From Pseudobacteroides cellulosolvens ATCC 35603 = DSM 2933 (GTDB lineage Bacteria > Bacillota > Clostridia > Acetivibrionales > DSM-2933): DNA of 64,000 bases. The notes beneath the pieces are model-generated. The model had not been told where the DNA came from. It worked only from the letters and a program-made list of their open reading frames with translations, and searched no databases. Position 1 is the stretch's first letter. Every line of letters begins with the position of its first letter. Below are positions 37,040-46,400 of this stretch, in pieces. The stretch spans positions 3,547,001 through 3,611,000 of the forward strand of contig NZ_LGTC01000001.1 of the NCBI RefSeq assembly GCF_001262605.1. Direction: 5' to 3'. The translations under genes were made by a program, and so were the position numbers.

Positions 37040-37811
37040 TCGATATCAGCTCCTTTGCAACTTCACTGTATGCAAGTCCTGCCTTTGACTTTCTATCAAA
37101 ATCTATGACACTCATGCCGTAACGATTTGCTTCACCCACTCGAATAGATCGTGGAATCTGCATTTTAAAAATTTTCATCCCGTTACCATAGGCTTCTGTA
37201 ACTTCAGCACAGACTTCCTTGTGAAGATTGGTTTGCATATCGCACATCGTCATCAAGATTCCTTCAAACTGAATTCCAGGGTTAATTCTCTTTCTGATTT
37301 TTAAAATGGTTTTCGTCAAGTCTGTAAGGCCCATTGTTGCGTAATATTCGGGGTTGATCGGAATGATTACGCTATCGGCAGCTGATAGTGCATTAATGGT
37401 CAACGGACCTAACGAAGGATTTGTATCAATGAGGATAAAATCATAATCGTCGCGTAGCGGTTCCAGGATGTTCGAGAGTAATTTCTCACTCCCCATTTCC
37501 ATACGCAGATTAGCTTCTACAACAGATAAATGAATACTGCTCGGAATAAAATCTACTTTACCATGAGAATGAATGTACTCTACCTTATTTGGCAGTTCTT
37601 CCTCATCCATAGCTTTGTTCATAACATCTGCAATAGTTATATGAACAGAAGTGCTGTCGTCCACAAAAGATGCTGTCAAATTGGCCTGCGGGTCAAAGTC
37701 CACTGCCAATACCCGCTTACCAAGTTCTCCAAGAGAATATGCCATGTTTCGGACACTGGTTGTTTTGGCGACACCACCTTTTTGGTTCGCCACCGCTATA
37801 ATTTTACACAT
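37017..37811 (-). CDS. parA: ParA-type partition ATPase
   Basis: A 264-residue ParA/Soj protein: KIIAVANQKGGVAKTTSVRN gives the deviant Walker A at the N-terminus, VDFDPQANLT the A-prime motif, and FILIDTNPSLGPLTINAL the Walker B. The start MCKIIAV is set by GGAGG nine bases upstream; the longer frame beginning at 37859 reads through the boundary region. It is the first gene of the ICE at this end and is coupled to parB. Confidence 0.9.
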   Translation of the reverse strand: MCKIIAVANQKGGVAKTTSVRNMAYSLGELGKRVLAVDFDPQANLTASFVDDSTSVHITIADVMNKAMDEEELPNKVEYIHSHGKVDFIPSSIHLSVVEANLRMEMGSEKLLSNILEPLRDDYDFILIDTNPSLGPLTINALSAADSVIIPINPEYYATMGLTDLTKTILKIRKRINPGIQFEGILMTMCDMQTNLHKEVCAEVTEAYGNGMKIFKMQIPRSIRVGEANRYGMSVIDFDRKSKAGLAYSEVAKELISNGNKANS

Positions 37812-37865
37812 TCGTATCTTAACCTCCTCAAAACTGCTGTTATTTGCCTTTTTGGGCATAAAAAA

Positions 37866-37919
37866 ATTGGACTAAATCAGTGAAACCCTTGTGTTTAAAA
37901 GGTTTTCTAATTTAGTCCA
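37866..37919. other. Inverted repeat at the ICE end
   Basis: TTGGACTAAAT (37866-37876) and ATTTAGTCCAA (37909-37919) form a perfect 11-bp inverted repeat around a 32-base centre, with a T-run beyond it in the minus direction. It lies exactly between the truncated helicase-primase gene and parA. It may be the ICE terminal recognition site, a terminator that blocks read-through into parA, or both. Confidence 0.6.
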
Positions 37920-39691
37920 AGTATAACAGCTTCATCAACAATTACCATACCATAGTTTTTAATACACTCTTTTACTTCTCCCATTCTATTTATCGATTGT
38001 ATTACTGCAATGTCTATTATTCCACTTAGGTTATCTTTACCCTCTCCCAATTGACCAACAATAGTTCTTACCTTCTTCCTGCCTCTTCTTTTTTCTTCTC
38101 CTAAGTCTGGCAACAATTCTTTTATCATTAGAAACTCATCAATTCTTTTTTTCCATTGTCCCACAAGACTAATCTTATCAACTAAAATAAGAGTGTTAAC
38201 CTTTCTTTCAGCTATCAACTTTATAGCTACAACAGTTTTACCAAAAGCAGTTGTTCCGCATAACACACCATTGTCATACATTAACATTTTGCTCAAAGCT
38301 AATGGTTGTTCATCCCGCAAACTTCCATTAAACTCCACATTTATTGGTTTTCCGCTATTCGTTTCATCAATAATATTAACATCTACACTTAACTGACTAA
38401 GGATATCTCTTAAATCATTCTCACAACCTCTTGGCAAGCATATATATTCTTCCGTTTCATCACTGCAAGAAATAATCCGAGGTTTATTAAAAGTAGGCAG
38501 CCTCATGGCTTGTGCTTTATAAAACTCTGGGTTTTTAAAAGCAGCTATCCGTTTTATGTAATTTAAACCTCTTTGAGAAATTCTCTCCTTCGATATGTAT
38601 AGCATATTGGATTTTACTATTTTAACCTCATCTGGAAAATCAGTTGCTAAGAGTTTAATTTTAGCAGTTGTTTCCCATGGCTTATTTACATCTTCCTCAT
38701 CTTTCTTCAGGGCACCTAACTCACTACCATCACATAGTTTTTTTATAAGTATTTCAACTTCATCCTCTGATAGTTTCTTAACTGAAGATAAATACGACCA
38801 TTGATCATCATATGGGTTAAAGTTATCATCAATAAATACACTATTGCCTTCTCTTCTTGCTTCCTTTTGCAATGGTAAAGCAATTAAGTTTCCTAATCCG
38901 CCTTTTGGCATAGTATCTTGATTTGGAAATAACCTGTCATAAGACTTAAATGTAATTTCGTGCCTTTTTGTCATAGCATATGTAAGGAGTGCACTACCAA
39001 ATTTCCTTGCAGTAACTGCCGGAACTGGATTGTCAAAGAAAAACCAAACATGAGCTCCTTTACCAGAACGTGAACGCTCAACATTTAATGTTATATTAAA
39101 CTCCACACATACTTTTCTTAAAGCAGAAATATCCTTTTGCCATTCTCCATCATCAAAATCCATAGCTAGGAAATAGCATGTTTCATCAAGGTTTAATGGA
39201 TATATTCCAGCTATAAAGTTATTTAAGCCTCTTAAATGACTTTCAATAACTTTCTCATTAAGCTTGGCAAAATCTTTGTGGGAGCACTTATTACACGTTC
39301 CTTTTGGTTTTAAACAAACTCCTTGTTTCCAATCATTTAAGCAAACAGGTGAATATCCTGAAGTACCCTTCTTTTTATTCTCCCATCTTTTAGCATAAAC
39401 ATCCTCACGGCCTTTGAAAATGGACATATACAATTTAATCTTTTCATCAGTAGAAGCAGAATTATTTATTTCCTTATTTAAAATATGCTCACATACTTCT
39501 ATATTAATTAATTCCTGTGACCCATCACAATATAAGTTTCCATTGTCTTGGTTAAAAGAACTACTAGTATCTGAAGCTGCTTGCTGCTCAACCATGCTGA
39601 GTTTGTCCCTTAAAAACTTCACTTCTTCTTTTAACTTGTTGTGTTCAAGCCATAATGTGTTATATTTTTCAAGTAATTCTTTATATTCCAT
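37907..39691 (-). pseudogene. TOTE-type AEP primase-helicase, truncated by the ICE
   Basis: About 590 residues remain. An N-terminal coiled coil is followed by a zinc-ligand set (CLKPKGTCNKCSHKDF), then an archaeo-eukaryotic primase domain with MDFDDGEW (catalytic Asp pair near residue 178) and RSGKGAHVWFFF (near 210). A helicase domain then starts with GTTAFGKTVVAIKL (Walker A near 480) and LILVDKISLVGQW. The protein breaks at VIVDEA, its Walker B, and continues with ten or fewer foreign residues (VILGLN) to a stop inside the ICE-end repeat. The rest of the helicase is missing. The ATG at 39691 is chosen over an upstream TTG. Confidence 0.85.
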
Positions 39692-39853
39692 AATTATTTT
39701 CCCCAAAAATAAAATACATAATATAATAATATCATGTGTTAAGTAATTGGAATATACAAATCAAGGAAAATTTATATATGAAATTAGATTCTCCACCGTT
39801 TTCTTTATAATTGTAGCTTCTAAAGTTATATCCACTTTTTAACATCATTCAGT

Positions 39854-40298
39854 TAATATTCCATTTTGATAATGATATAGGTACAGAAGAGCTGGCACAC
39901 CTTGAAATAGTGGGCACAATCGTCCACCAACTCACAAAAGGCGTACCTGCAAAGATTATGGAAGCAGAAGGTCTTGGTGATTATTACGCAGATCACGATC
40001 ACGCTATATACCCTGTAAGTGCAGCAGGCAACCCATTTACCGCAGCATATATTCAATCAAAGGGAGATCCCATAGCTGATCTGGTAGAAGACTTGGCGGC
40101 AGAACAAAAAGCCAGAGCTACTTATGAAAATCTTATAAATATGTGTGATGATCCTGATGTTATAGACCCCTTAAGGTTCTTAAGGGAAAGAGAAGTTGTA
40201 CACTTCCAGAGGTTTGGAGAGGCATTGGATATTGTTCAGAGAAAGCTGGCTTAAAAGAAGTGTTTTGTTCAGAAGCCGGATTATTTGATGAAAAAGTA
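39854..40298 (+). pseudogene. cotJC: cotJC fragment, copy 1 (left direct repeat)
   Basis: The frame reads DIGTEELAHLEIVGTIVHQL through FLREREVVHFQRFGEAL, the C-terminal two thirds of the spore-coat manganese-catalase-like protein CotJC. The first 70 or so codons and any start and ribosome site are missing. A G-to-T change creates a TAA after KLA where copy 2 reads KLAEKK. The sequence matches 48207-48654 nearly base for base and begins at the same breakpoint. The homology starts at TAATATTCC. Confidence 0.85.
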
Positions 40299-40304
40299 AT
40301 AGTA

Positions 40305-40345
40305 TAGCCTTGGGAGATTTAGTCAACCAAGGCTAATTTTATATT
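40305..40345 (+). terminator. Rho-independent terminator after cotJC copy 1
   Basis: TAGCCTTGG (40305-40313) and CCAAGGCTA (40327-40335) form a perfect nine-base stem with a 13-base loop, followed by ATTTTATATTTTT on the plus strand. It probably is the native terminator of the parent cotJC gene carried along with the fragment. The rest of the gap to 40621 is AT-rich and I see nothing coding in it. Confidence 0.7.
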
Positions 40346-40621
40346 TTTGCATACAAATATATTATTTTTATGCTGACTATCCAGCCGGGTGGAAACCAAC
40401 GGTCATATTAAGCCATCACCTTAACCAAACTCCAGGATTTAATCGAAGTTTATTCTTTAAAGCTTAAGGTTTGAATTATAAAAGCTTTGAAACTTGATAT
40501 CTGAACTCTGAGTCTTGAACGTTGAGCTTTAATTAATCACGATATCTCATAAAGTGCGTTTATTGACCCAAAACGCAAAGGGAGCTTAAGTTTTTGGTTT
40601 TCAGATAACCAGCAATATTTT

Positions 40622-41245
40622 CTAATCTGGAATTTCTATAGTAGTTATTGTATTTGATTCGCTAAGTACAAAGTCAACTTCATGTTCGAACTCGTCAATT
40701 TCTTTTTCAAATTTTTCTATTCTACCAACTATCCCCAGAGTATCGACCAGTTCCCATTCATTCTGTTCAAGGTATGGTTTGGAAATAGCCTCCACATCAT
40801 TTGCCGATGCTTTTATGTCCTTACCAAAATTACTTTCCAGTAAAATATCCAGCTTCTGTTTAACTTGCATATTAGCATTTTCCACTTCGTTATATGCTGT
40901 GTGATAACGTTTCTTTATCTTTTGCAGCAACTCTTTTTCGTATTCTATGGAAGTTTTTCTTTCAATTGCTTCCGCAACTGTCATTGTATTCCCTGCAATT
41001 GTAACCATTGTTTTGGCATTGGAGTTTACAACAGCTGACTTTATTACCTTTCTTCTTTCTATTAGATATTGTATACTGTCGATCTCACCTTGTGTCCTCC
41101 TTGAAAACTCCTCTTTAGTGTACATTCCCATAATCTTTTTCTTTTTTTGCACACCTGCAACAAAGTAAGCGGCCTCAATTTCTTTCCGTATCCTTTTATC
41201 AAGTAATTTTAATTCCGCCAAAGCTCTTGTTATTGTTAACTTCAC
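40622..41245 (-). CDS. Coiled-coil protein of unknown function, phage-like
   Basis: A 207-residue, largely helical protein. A central strand-turn segment (TMVTIAGNTMTVAEAIERK) between two coiled-coil arms resembles small phage or prophage proteins, but I do not recognise a named family. The GTG start has GGAGGGG upstream. It lies alone between cotJC copy 1 and a degraded gene within the island. Confidence 0.55.
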   Translation of the reverse strand: MKLTITRALAELKLLDKRIRKEIEAAYFVAGVQKKKKIMGMYTKEEFSRRTQGEIDSIQYLIERRKVIKSAVVNSNAKTMVTIAGNTMTVAEAIERKTSIEYEKELLQKIKKRYHTAYNEVENANMQVKQKLDILLESNFGKDIKASANDVEAISKPYLEQNEWELVDTLGIVGRIEKFEKEIDEFEHEVDFVLSESNTITTIEIPD

Positions 41246-41301
41246 TTAGGATCCCCTCCTATGATTACAATACTTATCTTTTTTCTTTTTTTATTGTCTA
41301 A

Positions 41302-41722
41302 TTATATTTTAATATAAAGCTTCATAGAAATACAGACAAAAAGTTTGCAATCATATTCCATATTCTCTCTTGTCTCTTTATTCCCATGCCACATGTGAAT
41401 AGCATTTGGTGTTTTTGCATTTAGCTCTTCTACAACCCACTGAAATAACATAATACTTATCACAAAATTCGTCGCTAAGAACAAAATTATGAAATGATTT
41501 TGTCAACCGAAAGAGAAAGCACATCGATGCTGTCTTCCTTAATTTTTTAAAGTTATGGATGCTTACATACAACTGAAGTATATTATCTCTTTCAGCCGAA
41601 GCAAGAACTGCAAAACAGACTTCATGGTGATTATCAACAAGTCTCTCCCTATATTCTAGAAATTTGTTCATTATTACATCATACTCAATCGTTGGAGCTA
41701 TAAGCATTTCTTGTCCAGGCAT
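41302..41722 (-). pseudogene. Degraded gene of unknown function
   Basis: Two overlapping frames look like parts of one protein. The first 114 codons (from 41722) end in a run of low-quality sequence, while from about 41480 a second frame continues sensibly (WVVEELNAKTPNAIHMWHGN). A frameshift near 41440-41480 would join them. No family recognised. Confidence 0.4.
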
Positions 41723-41756
41723 ATATTATAACTGAATTCGGATCTGGAATCTGGAA

Positions 41757-41797
41757 GAGAGATCCCATTGCCGACCTGGTAGAAGACCTGTCTGAAA
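41757..41797 (+). pseudogene. Short cotJC remnant, third copy
   Basis: The bases here encode RDPIADLVEDLSE, matching GDPIADLVEDLAAE of the two larger cotJC fragments, with scattered third-position changes. It is older than copies 1 and 2. The surrounding gap 41723-42256 is otherwise AT-rich, with no gene seen. Confidence 0.55.
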
Positions 41798-42256
41798 CGG
41801 TTGGCTTATATTTCTCGCAATATACTCCAAGACTACGTGATTTAATACTGATAGAAGCTTTCACCTCTATTTAGGACAATCTTGTCCTCAAATTTGGCAA
41901 TAAAATGAACTTCCGAAGTATTCCTTGATTCCAGTAATACGGCACATCTCTATACAAATTTACAAGGAAAATAGCCATGATTCTTTTGGTTAAAATCAAT
42001 TGCAACCTATCTATTCTCTTGTCTCTTCAGCTAATACCTTCATGTTCCTCCAACTGGATACCCAATCAATGTTTTTTTCTATAACTCTGCAAATGAATAT
42101 AAAGGATTTACGAGCAAATCAATACATGCGTTTGGTTTATCTAATTGCAAATGAAAACTAATATTAATACTAAACTGCCACGTAGTATTTAATCCTTACT
42201 TTATTTTTTATAATCTTTATATCTGGTCTAAGTATAAGTGATAGATCAAAATCACC

Positions 42257-43393
42257 CTAAGGCACTTTTATTACCTCGTCGTAAAGCTTATTCACACCAA
42301 TTGTATATAATAAAATAATATTGCTTTTATTTGCCCCATCATAAATGTTGATTACTTTCTTTTCGTATTTTTGAATAAATTCATCATAAGGATTCACCTC
42401 ATCATCAACATAATAATCAAACATCTGGCTTGATCCAATAATCAATAAATATTCATATTCTCTGTAAACAGCTTCATTATAGCCACTTCCATCAGTATAC
42501 ATATTTTTTATTAAGTTTATATTTATTTCTTCATTAGCACCTATACATACTCCATATTTACAATTTGATAAATTCTCTATTAGGTCTGTTGTAGTAATTG
42601 TTGTATCAGCATCAATAAATTTCTTGATGATTGCATTTATAAAATCGCATACTGATTCGGCTATAGATTTTATTCCAAAGCAAATTTTTTTCCTCAATAT
42701 TACCAGATTTTTAAGAAAATCATCAAAGGAATCTGCAACTTTATAAAATTCCCGCAAGTCAACCCCACAATAAACGCTCGGTTCTAGTACATCTTTATCT
42801 CCATAGTACAAATAATATCTTCCATGACCATCATCAATTGAAAACTCTACAGACATGGAAAAAAATCTTGAAACTTTATACAAATAAATAAGCTCTTCAT
42901 TCAAGTCGCACTCATCATGGTCGATATTTTCAATAAAAGCATCCATTTTACTGATATACTTTGGAAAATCATTATAAAATTCACATACTATTTCCTCGGT
43001 ATCTTTAGAATCAAAATATTCAGGAATTATCCCCTTCAGTTTAAGTTTTTCTTCCAACTCATTATTTCTTATGTAGATGCCTAAATCAAAAACGAATCCA
43101 TCAAATCCATTATTAATAAACTCCTCTTTATGTTGCTCGTTTGCTTGCTTCAGATCCCAGTGCCAATGACCAAACCCATATAAGTGATCAACATAGTTAT
43201 ATTTAATTTTATCATTGGCTTCGTATTGTATGTACGCATGTTCAAATTTTCCACCATTACATTCTGAAAGCATTTTTATATGAGAATTTGGTAAAGCAAA
43301 TCCAAATTGATTTTGGAAGTCCTGCATTGATTTTTCTAAAGGAATTTTTTCATAACTTTCTTCAAATGGAACTAAAATTCTTTTATAATCCAT
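42257..43393 (-). CDS. SUKH (SMI1/KNR4) domain protein, immunity-like
   Basis: A 378-residue protein. The N-terminal 130 residues carry a SUKH pattern: FQNQFGFALPNSHIKMLSECNGGKF, then LYGFGHWHWDL. SUKH proteins are often immunity proteins of toxin systems. The C-terminal half (SFDDFLKNLVILRKKI and after) is a separate, unrecognised region. GGAGG precedes the ATG. It lies 99 bases downstream of the giant HEAT-repeat gene on the same strand, so the two may be co-transcribed. Confidence 0.65.
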   Translation of the reverse strand: MDYKRILVPFEESYEKIPLEKSMQDFQNQFGFALPNSHIKMLSECNGGKFEHAYIQYEANDKIKYNYVDHLYGFGHWHWDLKQANEQHKEEFINNGFDGFVFDLGIYIRNNELEEKLKLKGIIPEYFDSKDTEEIVCEFYNDFPKYISKMDAFIENIDHDECDLNEELIYLYKVSRFFSMSVEFSIDDGHGRYYLYYGDKDVLEPSVYCGVDLREFYKVADSFDDFLKNLVILRKKICFGIKSIAESVCDFINAIIKKFIDADTTITTTDLIENLSNCKYGVCIGANEEININLIKNMYTDGSGYNEAVYREYEYLLIIGSSQMFDYYVDDEVNPYDEFIQKYEKKVINIYDGANKSNIILLYTIGVNKLYDEVIKVP

Positions 43394-43492
43394 GGGTTAA
43401 TCCTCCATCGTATTCATTATATCTGCCATAACTTAATCGTTATCAAATATTGATGTAGTAACCAAATCATTTCCTTTATTAATTACCATATT

Positions 43493-46400
43493 CTACGCTC
43501 TTTTTAGAATATACTCAACAATTTCCCTATACCGCTGTTGCTGATCTGGGCGTGCCTTTTTCTCAGCTTTCCTAAGTAGCTGAATTGTACAAGTTCCATA
43601 GGTTTTGAGCCCGTCAGCGGCAATTTCCCTTAGTTTAGGGTTGTTGACCCCAAGCAAATCAATTATAGCAGGAATTGCAGGTTCAAATTTTGCATATGAC
43701 AGTGTGCGTATAGCACTTCTTTGTACACCAATCCTGGAATCATATAATAGCTTACAGGTTAACATGAGATAACTCTCTTTATCTACAATTTGCCTAAGAC
43801 ATCTATGTGAGGCTGACCTCACCTTTGAATTCTTATGTTCCAACAGTTTTGTCACTGCATCTATAGCTGCAGTTTCTTTGAACGTAGCTATTTCTTTTAA
43901 TGCACTGAGTATTTTTGAAATGTCGTTACTCTGTATATCATCAATCAAAATCAAAAGCCCATCTCCACTAGTGGCAGCATTAATATTTACAGATTCCACA
44001 GGTTCATGCAAATCTTTATAATCCTTTATTAACTTTCCTATAGCATCTTTACTCAACAAAAGTGAGGTGTGTAAACCAATTCCAATCAATCTTGAATGAC
44101 TTAATTGTTTGCATATTTCATCATAATCTTGAATGCTTTTCATCATGTTTATCCCCAGACTCCGGTTTAATCTATGATAATTGATGCTCTCATAAACCAA
44201 AAGCAGTGGACTCAGATCCACCAGACAATCAAAAGCTTTTGCAGAAATTAATCTGTCTTCGCTTTGCCAAAGGGCATATAACCATGATACATATTCTTTA
44301 CGATTATAAATATCTATTTTTGAAGTAAGATCCAGTAATCTCAAAATCCAATCCCTTGACCGGATCTTAATTTGTTCCATATACCATTCTTTTGGAAGGA
44401 GCGGGATAGCTTTTCTTATCTTATCCATATAAACTTCTATCGGATTTATTTTGCCTTCAAGATATGACTCTAGTACTTTTTTGCTAGAATATACTGACAC
44501 TTTCCGATTCAAAATCTCAACCGCAGAATCTTGTCTTGTTTGAAAATCAGGATTATTTAAAAGTTCAAGCAGGCGGTTTTCATGTCTCATGTTTTTATTA
44601 TCTTTTTCTTTGTTTGCACAGATTTTCTTAATTTCAATATCTTTATTTGATTCCTCGTTTTTTCTAAATATCCAGGCAGGCATATTCAGAGGAAGCAGAT
44701 TATTTAACAAGGTAAATTTACATTCAGAGTCTTTGACATTATCTTTAGAAATGCTTTCAATTAAATACTTAATTATTTCACCATATTTTAAACTATCAGT
44801 TTCATCAATTACCAACAACTCATCAACAATTTTGTCATAGGATTCTAAATTAAAGTTTTGTAGTTGGTAGGCATCTTTTAATAAGGTCATTCTATCTTGT
44901 AAATTATCAATCTTTATAAACGCATTATATATGTCGGTATCAAGCAAAATACAGTTGCATAGCTTTAGCAACCTGTAAGTCCAATCATTTCCACGGCACT
45001 TTATGAAGGTGGTGTTTCTGATTGTATCTGCAACTTTTATAACTATTGGTTTTTTTAATAAAACGATTACTTTGCATAGCAGGTTGAAGTACTTTTGTTC
45101 CATATCAAAGCTCAATTCATTCGAGTGATGCATTTTGAAAAGTACAAATACATTATCCGCCAATACTTCATAATGTGAATTACCAAATGATTTCTCAGCA
45201 ACAAGCAGGAATATTTCAAAGTTGTCATTTGAAATATTCTCGGATTTATTTATGACATCAAGCCATTCACGCAAATAATGTAAAATGATAAATTCTGTTT
45301 GTGATTCTGATAGCATATTTGACTTTAGTAAATTCAGCAACTCATCCTTGTGGCTCAATTCAAGGCTATTAGTAATATTAGTTAAAGCATTTGAAGTTTT
45401 TTTATTTATTTTAGTCAAGTCACTGCTTCGAATTAATTTCTCAAATGAGTCTTTGTATAGTTTGCTCTTATGATTTAATAGTTCTGATATGCTTCCGCAT
45501 GAAAGTCTGATTATCCCCTCTATCAAAGCATTGAGAATTAATGTGGAGCACTTATATTTGTTCCTTATTATGTTCTTTACAAATTCTATGTTTATATTAC
45601 CATCAAAGGCACTAAGTAATAACTCTGTTTTTCTTTCATCAATGGAGGCTTCAAGTTCTTTTAACAAATGTGATAAGTAAGAAGGTCCCGCTATAGATTC
45701 GAGTCCACTTAGCAGCAATTGCCGGAACTCAGGGTTGTCATGGTATCCAATCCAAAAAATCAATCTTTTAAGGCCTTTATAATCACCAATCTTGATTAAT
45801 GCTTTGGCAGATGCCTTCTTAATATTCATGTTCGGATGCTCCAAGTTTTTGACTACATAGCTACTGGCCCAAACAGCATTGAACTCTTCCATAGCAATAA
45901 TAGCCTGCCTCCGTGTTTCCATATCATCTGATTCCAGAAGTCTTAAAATATCAAAAGTGTAGCCGATTGCATGCTGTTTTACCAAGCATCTTACAACCAT
46001 CTTACGAATCTGAGGCTCTTTATTGCGTATAAGCTTTCTCATTCTATGATCAAGTATATAATGTCTAAGATTTTCAATCACTTCGAGAAGTATTCTTATT
46101 TCATTTATACTCAGTGTTTTTTTGTCCAATATTTCGAATACTATTTCTGACAATAAAATTTCGCCGGCTTCAGCTGCATTTTTTGCTTTCAAAAAGTATA
46201 CAGGTCTTATCTTTCCTCTTTTAAAAAGATTCTCCCCAAACTTTATAATAGATGCTCTTATACTCTCCGCAGCAACTGCTTCTATTTGATACTCCAAACT
46301 ATTGCTTTCTTTAGGAAACCTGTTAGAAGCAACTTCAGAAACATGCCTATAGAAAAGTTCTGATATCTCATCTATCGTTTCAACGTTTCCATATTTGCAA

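Larger units (their letters stand above)
1..37930. mobile_element. Integrative conjugative element, partial
   Basis: The block holds a relaxase, coupling protein, VirB2-, VirB3- and VirB6-like proteins, ParA/ParB, a Toprim primase-like protein and a giant methylase-helicase, all on the minus strand and mostly overlapping. This set is characteristic of Firmicutes ICEs. The inner boundary is placed near 37920-37930 because a host helicase-primase gene loses its reading frame there. The other end and the ICE's own integrase are not in the window, and VirB4 is also missing, so the element continues past position 1. An unusual feature is a Tad-type pilus gene block at 1-3475. A second element is nested at about 12.25-19.1 kb. 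Confidence 0.85.

Noticed and set aside
39910..40254. cotJC copy 1 as an intact gene starting at GTG
   Set aside because: Sequence homologous to CotJC continues upstream of that GTG without a start or ribosome site, and the N-terminal third of the family is missing, so it is a fragment.
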